Assembly: GCA_017470935.1 (NCBI GenBank)
Contig: JAFUXG010000024.1
Span: forward strand, 1 to 48,468
Source of the DNA: Lachnospiraceae bacterium
Lineage (GTDB): Bacteria > Bacillota > Clostridia > Lachnospirales > Lachnospiraceae
Length of the DNA: 48,468 bases
Direction of reading: 5' to 3'
Below the pieces are notes generated by a model. That model did not search any database. It saw nothing but the letters and a program-made list of their open reading frames with translations, and had not been told where the DNA came from. Position numbers and translations under genes: made by a program. Below are positions 1 to 9,309 of this stretch, piece by piece (within the stretch, counting starts at the first letter, position 1; every line of letters begins with the position of its first letter).

Positions 1-6
1 AGTGCT

Positions 7-1668
7 TCATACATAATGATCCCCTCCTTCATACCTGTACTGTGGCAGCTTCCTTGTACAAAGTACATTGTACCGCTTTATAAGATCAGTGAACGCATAT
101 ATACCGCACAGCGCACTTAAAAATATTGCCAGATACATCACCGCAGCCTCCACAGGAAGCCAGAACACAATAAATGGTCCCAACACACCTGCAAGCGTAA
201 CAAGATAGCCTAAGAATCTACCCTTGGCTGTTATGCGCAGCATACGCCTCAATCCTATAACAGATGTGCTCAAAAGTCCTGATATCAGACTTAGTCCAAA
301 CAACAGAAAAATTATGTTATAACCACCTATTGTGTATCCTGACAATGGAGAAAGTCCAATTGCAATAACCCCAATAAAACAAACAGCGCCTATTATCCAT
401 GCAGTGCTGCTTATTGCATTATCCAGCTTCTCCTTTTTCAGAATACCTCTCCATTTCATCGCGAACGAGTAAGCACCCTTCTGTACATAATCCTTTCCAA
501 GGTCACCATAACGGTTTTCTCTTTCCCATATCCAATACATATCATTGGTATATATGCTCATAACGATAACCGCAAGCCATGCTACAATATAACCCAGTGC
601 CTGAATTCCAAGCTCCGAAAACGTTGTGTGTTCCGTAGCAGTCAGCACCCATTTAATTAACGCAAATACAGGAAGCGAAAATATAAATGAACTTATTATG
701 TATTTGGGAGGACTGATTGGCATATCGGCTGCAATCTTACCTGTCAATCCATTGACAGCAATATATGCTATACGGTTGCCCTTTCGATATGAAAGCAGCC
801 ACACGGGAAGCATTACAAGATCCGCCTTAACCATCCTCGTCTTGAAGTCAAATTCTTCTGACGGATCCTCACCCACAATATATCCATGAAGCATAGGGTG
901 CTGCTTGAGATTTTCAACCGTCACCTGTTCAATGACTCGCGCGATATATCTATTATATACATCAGGATCCACATCCGCAATATCCGCATAAAATCCACTC
1001 AGATATGCCGGTGAAAACTTCTGAAATCTGTCAAGATCATAGGGCAGCAGCTGTTCACCTATATCATCCTCCAATGCACCCGATGCATCATGTAATGCTC
1101 CATAATAATCACAGTCGAGAATTCCTGATACTTTATATGTATATTTCATCTTCCCACGGAATTCATCTTTATACTGAACAGCCTGAAATGACACCAAATC
1201 ATCCTGCTTTGCCTTATATACCCAGAAAGGCACATATATTCCGCGAAAGCTTTCTATAGAATTCTCATCCCGAAACTCCTTAGGGATAAATTTCTTTTGC
1301 TTAATATAATTCCTATATATATCTACACACCTGTTTTTTGTAATACGGAATGGCACAATATACTTAGGACGAACAACATTCTCCAGTCTGCTGTTAAGTA
1401 CTGTAGCCGCACCACAATAACTGCAAAAGCCCGCTGCCTGAGTATCCATACTGTATATCCTTCCACCACACTGGGGACAGGTAAACATAGTCACTTCATA
1501 TTCTTCGTCAAATTCCTCATCAAGCTCATCGGCTCTCCGCTCATCAGCCATACCTCTGTCATCCTCAAGCTTATATATATCAATAAGCGTAGAGCAGCTG
1601 TCGCATTTCATCTTCTGCGTCTGTATGTCAAATTTTAAACTTCCCGCACAGTTCGGACAATCGTACAT
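7..1668 (-). CDS. Double zinc-ribbon, multi-pass membrane protein
   Basis: A 553-residue protein of unknown function. Two CXXC...CXXC zinc ribbons are visible at the N-terminus: C4/C7/C22/C25 and C64/C67/C82/C85, resembling TFIIB-type ribbons. An acidic linker (about residues 35-60) separates them. A soluble middle part follows, and the C-terminal third (about 320-530) carries several hydrophobic stretches that look like five or six membrane spans. Proteins with this layout are common in Clostridia, but their role is not established. The ATG lies a few bases after an A/G-rich AAAGG-type site. It is probably transcribed alone, since the pckA terminator lies between it and the next gene. The ribbons probably face the cytoplasm (inference). 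Confidence 0.75.
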   Translation of the reverse strand: MYDCPNCAGSLKFDIQTQKMKCDSCSTLIDIYKLEDDRGMADERRADELDEEFDEEYEVTMFTCPQCGGRIYSMDTQAAGFCSYCGAATVLNSRLENVVRPKYIVPFRITKNRCVDIYRNYIKQKKFIPKEFRDENSIESFRGIYVPFWVYKAKQDDLVSFQAVQYKDEFRGKMKYTYKVSGILDCDYYGALHDASGALEDDIGEQLLPYDLDRFQKFSPAYLSGFYADIADVDPDVYNRYIARVIEQVTVENLKQHPMLHGYIVGEDPSEEFDFKTRMVKADLVMLPVWLLSYRKGNRIAYIAVNGLTGKIAADMPISPPKYIISSFIFSLPVFALIKWVLTATEHTTFSELGIQALGYIVAWLAVIVMSIYTNDMYWIWERENRYGDLGKDYVQKGAYSFAMKWRGILKKEKLDNAISSTAWIIGAVCFIGVIAIGLSPLSGYTIGGYNIIFLLFGLSLISGLLSTSVIGLRRMLRITAKGRFLGYLVTLAGVLGPFIVFWLPVEAAVMYLAIFLSALCGIYAFTDLIKRYNVLCTRKLPQYRYEGGDHYV

Positions 1669-1865
1669 AACCTTTTCCTTTCCAAATAAGTATACTCCAT
1701 GATCTACATCTTGAGTTTAAGTCCCGTTGATTAGATGTATTAATTTTACAATCCCTCACATAACACAATTATATAATTATAATGGTGTAAATACTCTTAA
1801 CAAGAAGAATTCTAGCATATAAATATATATATAATCAACCAAAACATTCCTATTAGACTATGAAA

Positions 1866-1902
1866 GCAAAAAGCCCATGTGACATAATCATCACATGGGC
1901 TT
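1866..1902 (-). terminator. Intrinsic terminator of pckA
   Basis: Perfect 12-bp inverted repeat (1871-1882 with 1891-1902) and an 8-nt loop. On the minus strand it is followed by a run of five T. It lies 68 nt past the pckA stop. Its stem resembles those at 24214 and 30461. Confidence 0.85.
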
Positions 1903-1969
1903 AACATTTACAATTAATATGATACATTCATCCCTGCAGCACCTTCAAGCCACAGCCTGAATATATATC

Positions 1970-3583
1970 TTACAGCTGGGGACCTGCTGAAACAAGTGCC
2001 TTACCTGCCTCATTAGTCTCATACTTCTTGAAGTTCTTGATGAATCTCTGGGCAAGATCCTTAGCCTTCTCTTCCCACTCTGAAGCATCAGCATATGTAT
2101 CTCTGGGATCAAGAATCTCTGTGCTGACTCCCGGAAGCTCTGTAGGAACCTCGAAATCAAAGTAAGGAATCTTCTTGGTAGGAGCGTTCTTGATGTCACC
2201 GTTAAGGATTGCATCAATGATTCCACGGGTATCAGGAATTGAGATACGCTTGCCTGTTCCGTTCCAGCCTGTGTTAACAAGGTAAGCCTTTGCTCCGCTC
2301 TTCTCCATCTTCTTAACAAGCTCCTCAGCATACTTTGTAGGATGAAGCTCAAGGAATGCCTGTCCGAAGCAGGCTGAGAATGTAGGTGTAGGCTCTGTGA
2401 TTCCACGCTCTGTACCTGCAAGCTTAGCAGTAAAGCCTGAAAGGAAGTAGTACTTTGTCTGCTCCGGTGTAAGGATTGATACAGGAGGAAGTACACCAAA
2501 TGCATCTGCTGAAAGGAAGATAACATTCTGCGCATCCGGACCTGAGGAAATTCCATTAACATTCTTCGCAATATTCTTAATATGCTCAATAGGGTAAGAA
2601 ACACGGGTATTCTCTGTTACGCTCTTATCCTTGAAATCGATCTTTCCTGCACCATCAACTGTAACGTTCTCTAAGAGTGCGTCACGCTTGATTGCATTGT
2701 AGATATCAGGCTCATTCTCCTTAGAAAGGTCGATAACCTTAGCATAGCATCCACCCTCGAAGTTGAATACGCCGTTGTCATCCCAGCCGTGCTCGTCATC
2801 ACCGATAAGAAGTCTCTTAGGATCTGTAGAAAGAGTAGTCTTACCCGTTCCTGAAAGACCGAAGAAGATTGCTGTGTTCTTACCATCCATATCAGTGTTA
2901 GCTGAACAGTGCATTGAAGCCATGCCCTTAAGAGGCAGGTAGTAGTTCATCATAGAGAACATACCCTTCTTCATCTCTCCGCCGTACCATGTATTGATGA
3001 TAACCTGCTCGCGGCTTGTGATGTTGAATACAACCGCTGTCTCTGAGTTAAGACCAAGCTCCTTATAATTCTCTACCTTAGCCTTAGAAGCATTATATAC
3101 GATGAAATCAGGCTCGAAGTTCTCAAGCTCGGATGCTTCCGGCTGGATGAACATGTTCTTAACAAAATGTGCCTGCCATGCAACCTCCATAATAAAACGA
3201 ACAGCCATTCTTGTATCCTTGTTAGCACCACAGAAAGCATCTACAACATAAAGCTTCTTGTCAGAAAGCTCCTTCTTGGCAATTTCCTTAACCGCATCCC
3301 ATGCTTCCTTAGTTGCTACATGGTTGTCGTTAGGATACTCATCAGATGTCCACCATACAGTGTCCTTGGAATTCTCATCCATAACGATGAATTTATCCTT
3401 AGGAGAACGTCCTGTATAGATACCAGTCATAACGTTGACAGCTCCGAGCTCTGTCTCCTGACCCTTCTCATAACCCTCAAGCTCAGGCTTCATCTCCTCT
3501 GTGTAGAGATCCTCAAAGCTGGGGTTGTACACGATCTCAGTTGTTCCTGTGATACCATACTTTGTCAAATCAATGTTTGCCAT
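1970..3583 (-). CDS. pckA: Phosphoenolpyruvate carboxykinase (ATP)
   Basis: Cytoplasmic enzyme that interconverts oxaloacetate plus ATP with PEP, CO2 and ADP. In rumen and gut anaerobes it often runs toward oxaloacetate for succinate formation (established for the family; direction here is inference). The 537 residues match the usual length of the ATP-type enzyme. Visible motifs are [10 protein letters not shown] (56-65), the P-loop GLSGTGKT (242-249) and the metal-binding GDDEHGW (261-267). The ATG follows an AAAGAGGT ribosome site at 3593-3600. A strong promoter sits about 290 nt upstream, giving an unusually long leader, and an intrinsic terminator closes the single-gene unit. Confidence 0.97.
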   Translation of the reverse strand: MANIDLTKYGITGTTEIVYNPSFEDLYTEEMKPELEGYEKGQETELGAVNVMTGIYTGRSPKDKFIVMDENSKDTVWWTSDEYPNDNHVATKEAWDAVKEIAKKELSDKKLYVVDAFCGANKDTRMAVRFIMEVAWQAHFVKNMFIQPEASELENFEPDFIVYNASKAKVENYKELGLNSETAVVFNITSREQVIINTWYGGEMKKGMFSMMNYYLPLKGMASMHCSANTDMDGKNTAIFFGLSGTGKTTLSTDPKRLLIGDDEHGWDDNGVFNFEGGCYAKVIDLSKENEPDIYNAIKRDALLENVTVDGAGKIDFKDKSVTENTRVSYPIEHIKNIAKNVNGISSGPDAQNVIFLSADAFGVLPPVSILTPEQTKYYFLSGFTAKLAGTERGITEPTPTFSACFGQAFLELHPTKYAEELVKKMEKSGAKAYLVNTGWNGTGKRISIPDTRGIIDAILNGDIKNAPTKKIPYFDFEVPTELPGVSTEILDPRDTYADASEWEEKAKDLAQRFIKNFKKYETNEAGKALVSAGPQL

Positions 3584-3865
3584 CTTTCACATACCTCTTT
3601 CTTTATATATTTTTTCAAAGTCCTGTAAGTATTATCTGTACTCTCACAGCCATCGTTGTTATCGCCATAGCATAACGGGTATCACCATAGTTTCAGGCTT
3701 ACCATCATCGCATACGGACTTCACCATAGCATTGGAATCATCATAATCATTCTCATCAGGACTTTGCAAAGTGCTTTATTGTTCCTTATATATGTATCCG
3801 ACCGAACCATTCAATATGATATTAAATTATATCAAATCTTATATATTCCGCACAAAACCGCACAA
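3584..3865 (-). other. Long 5' leader of pckA
   Basis: The stretch between the predicted transcription start (about 3865) and the pckA ATG is about 280 nt. It holds several short imperfect copies of the minus-strand motif CTATGGTGA/CTATGGCGA. A 22-codon minus frame (3659-3727) starts MVKSV and ends VMLWR, but has no ribosome site. No known riboswitch was recognised. Confidence 0.4.
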
Positions 3866-3872
3866 CACTAAT

Positions 3873-3901
3873 AGTATAATTATAAATGCGTTATAAGTCA
3901 A
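3873..3901 (-). promoter_or_regulatory. Sigma-A promoter of pckA
   Basis: On the minus strand, TTGACT (3896-3901), a 17-bp spacer and TATACT (3873-3878). This is the best promoter match upstream of pckA. Confidence 0.75.
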
Positions 3902-4001
3902 GACGATAGTATTTTAATTTATCAAGGTTTTTCCATAGATGTCATTTATTTTAAGTGATTGTGAAACTCAATATCTTCCTTAAATCCCTGTTACCGATCG
4001 A

Positions 4002-4790
4002 TCATTTATCCTTTGAAAGATATACGAAGAAATATCCCATACCCACAATGCAGGCACCGCCCACCACATTGCCAAGGGTAACGGGGAGCAGGTTATTCAC
4101 GAAAAATGATCCCCACGTAAGACCATCCACTTCCAATCCATATTCATGGGAAGCTAAAATTCCCGCCGGAATGAAATACATATTGGCAACACAGTGTTCG
4201 TATCCTGAGATTACAAAGAGCATGATAGGAAGAAAAAGTCCGATTATCTTCCCTGCTGCCTCCTTGGCGGAAAATGATATCCATACGGATATACATACCA
4301 GTACGTTACACAGAATTCCCCGCAAAAACGCGTCCGAAAATGACAGCGATACCTTTGAGGCAGCGGTATTGACAACTGACACCGCCACAGCCTTGTCAAA
4401 CAGATTAAAGCTGTGGCTGTATGTAAGCAATAACGCTATTAATATACTTCCGAGCAAATTGCCGATATACACAACAACCCAGTTCTTTAACATTCCCTTG
4501 ACGGTCGCTTCCTTTGCCAATACCGGAATAACAAGCAGACTGTTACCCGTGAAAAGCTCTGCTCCTGCCATAAGCACCATCATAAGTCCTACCGGAAACA
4601 CTAACGCAGACAGGAATTTCCCAAGTGAAGCACTGTCAATGCTCGCTCCTGCCACCTGACTGCCAAATGCACCAAAGGCAATAAAAATGCCTGCAAACAA
4701 TGCAAGCACAAACATCTTTGCCACAGGAAGCCTTGTCTTATTAGCTCCTGCCTCTTTATAACGCTCTGCTATCTCTGCCGGTGAATACAT
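4002..4790 (-). CDS. Formate/nitrite transporter family channel
   Basis: A 262-residue inner-membrane channel of the FNT family (FocA, NirC, hydrosulfide channel), which passes small monovalent anions. Both family signatures are present: AGAELFTGN and RGILCNVLVC. The pore histidine motif SGYEHCVANM is also present, and six hydrophobic spans are visible. In an anaerobe with a mixed-acid lifestyle formate is the likeliest substrate, but nitrite or hydrosulfide cannot be excluded. The start is the ATG at 4790, placed 10 nt after AAGGAG; a longer GTG start at 4811 lacks a ribosome site. It is divergent from a LysR gene, which may control it. Confidence 0.88.
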   Translation of the reverse strand: MYSPAEIAERYKEAGANKTRLPVAKMFVLALFAGIFIAFGAFGSQVAGASIDSASLGKFLSALVFPVGLMMVLMAGAELFTGNSLLVIPVLAKEATVKGMLKNWVVVYIGNLLGSILIALLLTYSHSFNLFDKAVAVSVVNTAASKVSLSFSDAFLRGILCNVLVCISVWISFSAKEAAGKIIGLFLPIMLFVISGYEHCVANMYFIPAGILASHEYGLEVDGLTWGSFFVNNLLPVTLGNVVGGACIVGMGYFFVYLSKDK

Positions 4791-4816
4791 ATATCTAACT
4801 CTCCTTATCACTTAGT

Positions 4817-4845
4817 ATTATATCATTTACACTTTCTCATTGTAA
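4817..4845 (-). promoter_or_regulatory. Promoter of the FNT channel gene
   Basis: Minus strand TTACAA (4840-4845), 17-bp spacer, TATAAT (4817-4822). The -35 lies in one arm of an inverted repeat, ATTGTAA (4839-4845) and TTACAAT (4862-4868), a possible operator. Confidence 0.65.
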
Positions 4846-4874
4846 CACAGCACAAAATCATTTACAATAATTAA

Positions 4875-4953
4875 TTGATATGTTAAAAATATAAACATCA
4901 AGGATGATATACCAATGTGATATAAGCATATTAAGGAGACAGACGATATACCA
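4875..4953. repeat. Dyad and direct repeats between FNT and LysR genes
   Basis: An imperfect dyad (TTGATATGTT at 4875 facing AACATCAA ending near 4901) is followed by two copies of GAYGATATACCA (4903-4914 and 4942-4953). The copies are 39 bp apart, close to four helical turns. They may be regulator sites; no family assignment can be made. Confidence 0.35.
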
Positions 4954-4983
4954 TATTGCTCCATCATTATACAGATGAATAAT

Positions 4984-5002
4984 CCCTTACCGGCTGTAAG
5001 GG
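4984..5002. promoter_or_regulatory. Candidate LysR box
   Basis: Perfect inverted repeat CCCTTAC-CGGCT-GTAAGGG containing a T-N11-A core (T4987, A4999), the general LysR-type recognition pattern. It ends 40 bp before the LysR start codon, a usual place for autoregulation. Confidence 0.5.
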
Positions 5003-5042
5003 TATTAACCATAAATATATTGCAGCAGAAAGGAGCCCACCC

Positions 5043-5948
5043 ATGTCCATATCATATGAATACTATAAGATTTTTTACTATGTTGCCCAGTACAAGAGTT
5101 TTTCCACAGCTTCCAAGATACTCTCCAACAGCCAGCCCAACATCACACGAATCATCAATAATCTGGAATCCGAGTTAGATTGCAGGCTGTTCGTGCGTTC
5201 TAACCGTGGTGTGGCTTTAACAGAGGCGGGAGAAAAGCTTTTTGAGCACGTTCAGAATGCGCACAAGCATTTTCAGATGGGCGAATCAGAAATAGTCCAA
5301 TTAAAGGAAAACCACAGGGAACATTTATCCATAGGCTTCTCCATCGGTATCAATGAGGTACTTCTGCATGACAAGATATTACCTGTCCTGCATGACTATC
5401 ACACCCTATACCCCAACGTGCGGATCCGAATAATAAATGATTCCACCCCACAACTGATTTCCAATATTAACGAAGGATTGACAGACATGGCAATAATCAC
5501 ATCTGTTGAAGGTGATAAAGCCCACCCCAAAGAGATTGTACTTAATTCTTTCAGGGACGTATTAGCCGGAGGTCCATCCTATGCGAAGCTCACCAGAAAA
5601 AAGCTCCATTTATCCGACCTTATTGATTATCCGATAATCAATCTTTGGCAGGGAACCGAGACCTATTCCTTGTACAGTCATCTGTTTATGGAACATGGTC
5701 TGTCCTTTGAACCAGAAATCGAGACTGCCACTACTAATCAGGTTTTATCATTTATTGCAGGCGATATGGGTATCGGATTTATGTCTCCGGCATATGCCAA
5801 AACAGCAATGAAGGAAAAGAAAATATACCGAATCCCCCTCGCAGAGGAGCTCCCCACACGACAGATACGGCTTATTCAGAATCCAAAAAGCAAAAATGAC
5901 TCCAACACCGCAATCCTTTCTGAGATGATATGCCGGGAAAGCAAGTAA
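5043..5948 (+). CDS. LysR-type transcriptional regulator
   Basis: A 301-residue cytoplasmic regulator of usual family length. The N-terminal winged helix-turn-helix (about residues 5-65) contains the typical FSTASKILSNSQPNITR helix pair and RLFVRSNRGVALTEAG wing. The rest is a substrate-binding-like effector domain (about 90-295). The start follows AAAGGAG (5029-5034). It is divergent from the FNT channel gene; LysR proteins commonly control the divergent neighbour and themselves, so it may respond to an anion or acid handled by the channel (inference). No clear terminator follows. Confidence 0.93.
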   Translation: MSISYEYYKIFYYVAQYKSFSTASKILSNSQPNITRIINNLESELDCRLFVRSNRGVALTEAGEKLFEHVQNAHKHFQMGESEIVQLKENHREHLSIGFSIGINEVLLHDKILPVLHDYHTLYPNVRIRIINDSTPQLISNINEGLTDMAIITSVEGDKAHPKEIVLNSFRDVLAGGPSYAKLTRKKLHLSDLIDYPIINLWQGTETYSLYSHLFMEHGLSFEPEIETATTNQVLSFIAGDMGIGFMSPAYAKTAMKEKKIYRIPLAEELPTRQIRLIQNPKSKNDSNTAILSEMICRESK

Positions 5949-6253
5949 TCACTTTGCTGTATCATATCATCTGCATGGGCATGAGTCGGGGTACTAATAT
6001 CTTGCGGAGATACAATATTATAACCCAGGTTCGCCATACCATAATAGTATAGCAGTATATTAAATATATCTTTTACAATCTGTCATAATATATATATAAT
6101 TATATACATATATAATATGGGTCATAAGATCAAACTATCCCTCTCCGTTTATTTAATAACAGGCAGTCGCGAGATGTCTTAATATATTCAAAGCCTATAG
6201 CAAATAACGCAGAGTTGATATCTGACACTTACGTGACCATATCACAAAAGTAT
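5949..6253. other. Intergenic region before the chemoreceptor
   Basis: About 300 bp, very AT-rich around 6060-6120, with runs of TATATA. I see no convincing terminator, sigma-28 promoter or small gene. Confidence 0.5.
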
Positions 6254-6269
6254 AAGGAGGATAACCATA

Positions 6270-8072
6270 ATGAATTCAAGCGAGAAAGGGTCTTCGGCAA
6301 GCATATCACGCCGACTGCTTTTACTTACCTTTGGCCTGATGCTGCTTACATGTATCATATTAGGCGGAATCAGCATTTACTTTCTAAGAAGCACCATGAA
6401 CAGCAGCATTGATATTTACGAAAATGCCATGTATGAGGGCTATCGCACAGAGATCAAATCCCAGGTACAGTCTTCAATCGCCATTGTTCAGTCATTCTAT
6501 GACAGAAGCGCTGCAGGCGAGCTGTCAGAGGCTGATGCAAAAAAGGCCGCGGCAGAAGCTGTACGGGCATTGAGATACCGTGATGACGCCTCAGGCTACA
6601 TGTGGATTGATGCAACAGATTACACCCTGGTAATGCATCCTATCCTGCCGGACCAGGAGGGCAATAACCGATATGACCTTACCGACCAGAACGGTGTCAA
6701 GATCATTCAGAATATCATGAAGGAGGCTCAGGCAGGCGGTGGATATAACGAATTCTACTTCACAAAGGCAGATGGTGTGACAGTGGCACCTAAGCTTGCA
6801 TACTCAGAGCTTTTCGAGCCTTGGGGCTGGGTAATAACCACAGGTAATTATACAGACGACATGGATGCAGAGATGGAGGAACAGGAGAAGGGCATTACAT
6901 CCCGTTTCGGCAGTATGTTCACAGCATTTATCATCTGTGTCATTATTCTTCTCGTAGCCGGAGGATTTCTTGCAGTCATCTTTGGTAACAGAATTGCAGG
7001 CGGAATCAAGAAGCTGGCAAATGTACTTTCCGGTATGTCAGACGGTGATCTTTCTGTATCCATTCCTGACTCAGAGGCAAACCGCAGGGATGAGGTCGGA
7101 ATGATAGCACGCTCCGTTCTTTCTCTCAGGGAGAAAATGAACTCCATATTATCAGATATCAACGAACAGAGCCGGCATATCTCTTTGACTAATGATGATT
7201 TCACACAGCGTTTTGCAGATATCACAGAGAACGTCCAGAATGTCAACAATGCGGTTGAGGATATTGCCAACGGAAGTACCTCCCTGGCAAATGAAGCTAC
7301 CAGCGCAGGTGCACAGGCTGTGGCAATTGGAAAGGTAATCGAGGAGAACTCACAGAGCATCCAGCGCCTTGAGGAGACAGTACAGCGCATGAACAACGAA
7401 GTGTCAGCTGTTAATGATGTGCTTGAGAATCTTCTTAGCAGTAATGAGAAATCAACAGAGAATATTGGTATGGTTTCTGAAAAGACCATTTCCACCAATG
7501 ATTCCGCAATTAAGATCAAAGAAGCAGTTGCCCTTATTCAAGGTATAGCATCACAGACCAATCTGCTTTCCTTAAATGCTTCAATAGAGGCAGCCCGTGC
7601 AGGTGAGGCAGGGCGCGGATTTGCGGTTGTGGCAGAGGAGATTCGTAACCTTGCCGATGAATCATCATCAAGCGCCAAGACCATTAACGAAATTGTGGAA
7701 GAGCTTATTAAGAATTCCAATGAATCCGTTTCCAAGATGCAGGAGGTTTCCGAGGGTGCCAATGACCAGAGAACTAAGCTGGAGCAGACTGTCAACAGCT
7801 TCGCTTCTCTAAAGGACGGCGTCAGCGAGGTATCTGCTGTTTCCGACAGCATATTGGAACAGATTGACAGACTTGAGCACCAGAAGGACGCAATCACCTC
7901 CGTTGTGGAATCTCTTGCTGCCATATCTGAAGAAAATGCCGCAAGCACTGAGGAGACATCCTCAAGCATGCAGCTTCTCACCAGTGTTGTTGACGGCTGC
8001 AAGGCTGATACAGAGGAATTAAATGAGCTTTCAAGTGCACTGCACAGAGATGTGGAGATATTCAGATTCTGA
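6270..8072 (+). CDS. Methyl-accepting chemotaxis protein, single Cache sensor
   Basis: A 600-residue membrane chemoreceptor. TM1 is at about 14-40. The extracellular single Cache (sCache_2) domain at about 45-200 is recognised by [16 protein letters not shown] and [14 protein letters not shown]2 is at 213-240, a HAMP domain at 240-292, and the cytoplasmic signalling coiled coil continues to the C-terminus. The conserved hairpin tip (about 425-465) reads [20 protein letters not shown], which contacts CheA and CheW. sCache domains often bind small carboxylates; the ligand is unknown here. The start follows AAGGAGG (6254-6260), and the gene ends before a strong terminator. It implies a complete chemotaxis system elsewhere in the genome. 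Confidence 0.96.
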   Translation: MNSSEKGSSASISRRLLLLTFGLMLLTCIILGGISIYFLRSTMNSSIDIYENAMYEGYRTEIKSQVQSSIAIVQSFYDRSAAGELSEADAKKAAAEAVRALRYRDDASGYMWIDATDYTLVMHPILPDQEGNNRYDLTDQNGVKIIQNIMKEAQAGGGYNEFYFTKADGVTVAPKLAYSELFEPWGWVITTGNYTDDMDAEMEEQEKGITSRFGSMFTAFIICVIILLVAGGFLAVIFGNRIAGGIKKLANVLSGMSDGDLSVSIPDSEANRRDEVGMIARSVLSLREKMNSILSDINEQSRHISLTNDDFTQRFADITENVQNVNNAVEDIANGSTSLANEATSAGAQAVAIGKVIEENSQSIQRLEETVQRMNNEVSAVNDVLENLLSSNEKSTENIGMVSEKTISTNDSAIKIKEAVALIQGIASQTNLLSLNASIEAARAGEAGRGFAVVAEEIRNLADESSSSAKTINEIVEELIKNSNESVSKMQEVSEGANDQRTKLEQTVNSFASLKDGVSEVSAVSDSILEQIDRLEHQKDAITSVVESLAAISEENAASTEETSSSMQLLTSVVDGCKADTEELNELSSALHRDVEIFRF

Positions 8073-8113
8073 TAAGTCCGATTGACAGTTAAAAATCAAA
8101 TAATCATTAAAGC

Positions 8114-8156
8114 AGGAAGCCTATGAATACATAACTTATTCATAGGCTTCCTTTTT
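8114..8156 (+). terminator. Terminator of the chemoreceptor gene
   Basis: A 16-bp perfect inverted repeat (8114-8129 with 8137-8152), 7-nt loop, then a T run on the plus strand. Confidence 0.9.
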
Positions 8157-8236
8157 CCCGTTATCTTATGTTTAGCTCTGTCACAGCTTATGTTTTCTTG
8201 TGAAAAGAAAGCACCCACATCAATATGAATGCTTTA

Positions 8237-8524
8237 TTAATCTCTAAACAGATCATCAAGAACAACTTCCTTCCCTACTATGCTCCGATATTTATTATTT
8301 TTGACTCCGTAGGTAGTAATCTTTTTTTCGTAAAATGAGTATTTTCTTAGAAAACCGGAATCAACCAGATCTTGTAAAACCACTCCTTTTTTCATTGATA
8401 GTCTCAACTATTTGAATATATTTCTGCTCTCAAGATATTGCTCAACTTCATATAGATTAAATGGTTTCAAATATATTAACAATGACCATAAAGCATAGAT
8501 ATAAAAACAGAAAGAATTCAACAT
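8237..8524 (-). pseudogene. Decayed small gene with an internal amber codon
   Basis: Reading the minus strand from an ATG at 8524 gives a coherent, protein-like frame interrupted by one TAG at 8408-8410 (codon 39). The segment before it ends YEVEQYLESRNIFK; the segment after it (8395 down to 8237) starts MKKGVVLQDLVDSGF and ends VVLDDLFRD. Together they look like a winged-helix fragment of about 95 residues. No ribosome site precedes either ATG. I read it as a truncated, inactivated gene. The family is not recognised. Confidence 0.4.
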
Positions 8525-8587
8525 AAACAAAAATTGCAATTTTCGCATATAATATTATGAACATCAAAATGGGTGCCAATACATAAT

Positions 8588-9070
8588 ATGCCAAAACAAT
8601 ATCCGTTAAATATAGCCGCCGAAATTGAATATGCCGCCAAATGGGCATACTCCAGAAATCCCCGTTATTATAACTTTGACGGGCTTGGAGGGGACTGTAC
8701 CAATTTCATATCCCAGTGCATATATGCAGGCGGAGCGGCAATGAACTACACAAAGGATACAGGCTGGTACTACAGCTCACCGGAAAGCCGTGCTGCCGCC
8801 TGGACCGGAGTGGAATATTTCTATAAATTCATGATCCGTAATAAAGGTATCGGCCCCTTCGGAATAAACATTCCGCTCAAGGAAGTAAGAGTCGGTGATG
8901 TCATACAGCTTGGAAACCATAATTACTTCTATCACACACTGCTGGTAGTAAATATTATGGGCGGCATACCATTTGTTGCCGCCCACACCATTGATACATT
9001 TAATACGCCCCTTACCGCCTATCAGTATGAGCGTGCCCGCTGCATACATATTGTGGGGAGCAGGAGATGA
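8588..9070 (+). CDS. Amidase_6-type putative cysteine peptidase/amidase
   Basis: A 160-residue protein recognised by the Amidase_6 (PF12671-like) pattern YAAKWAYSRNPRYYNFDGLGGDCTNF. The Cys in GGDCTNF is the likely nucleophile, and the later HTLLVV and AAHTIDTF histidines are candidate partners. Family members are thought to hydrolyse amide bonds, perhaps in cell wall peptides, and often sit at the C-terminus of secreted proteins. Here the domain stands alone with no signal peptide. The start is uncertain: ATG at 8588 and GTG at 8573 both lack a good ribosome site, so expression may be weak or the gene may be a surviving fragment of a larger protein. Confidence 0.7.
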   Translation: MPKQYPLNIAAEIEYAAKWAYSRNPRYYNFDGLGGDCTNFISQCIYAGGAAMNYTKDTGWYYSSPESRAAAWTGVEYFYKFMIRNKGIGPFGINIPLKEVRVGDVIQLGNHNYFYHTLLVVNIMGGIPFVAAHTIDTFNTPLTAYQYERARCIHIVGSRR

Positions 9071-9191
9071 ATACTGAAATACATTACTTAGTCTATCATA
9101 GACACATGTGTTAATAAAGATTCGACGACAATATTAATATTATCCATCAATATACATAAACTATTACTATATATATAATCTAGTTTTCGGC

Positions 9192-9297
9192 AATTTTGCA
9201 TTTATCCGCATTTTTTGCGATTACATATTGACTTTGTTACTAATTAGTGAAATAATCACATTAGATAATTTTGCGTTTATCCGCATTTTTACCGATT
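9192..9297. repeat. Pair of 31-bp direct repeats around the ATPase promoter
   Basis: Two near-identical copies (9192-9222 and 9267-9297) share the core TTTATCCGCATTTTT and lie 75 bp apart. The first ends just before the -35 box and the second covers the likely transcript start. This is a typical arrangement for an operator pair. Confidence 0.6.
9228..9256 (+). promoter_or_regulatory. Promoter of the DUF4143-type ATPase
   Basis: TTGACT (9228-9233), 17-bp spacer, AATAAT (9251-9256), framed by the 31-bp repeats. Confidence 0.6.
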
Positions 9298-9309
9298 GGA
9301 GATGATATA

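Noticed and set aside
3955-4659. 234-codon plus-strand frame
   Set aside because: Antisense shadow of the FNT channel gene.
6141-6240. Sigma-28 promoter for the chemoreceptor
   Set aside because: GTTGATAT with an upstream TCAAAG was considered, but the spacer is about 20 nt and the match is poor.
8457-8648. 63-codon hydrophobic minus frame
   Set aside because: No ribosome site and it overlaps the Amidase_6 gene start; the decayed gene explains the region better.
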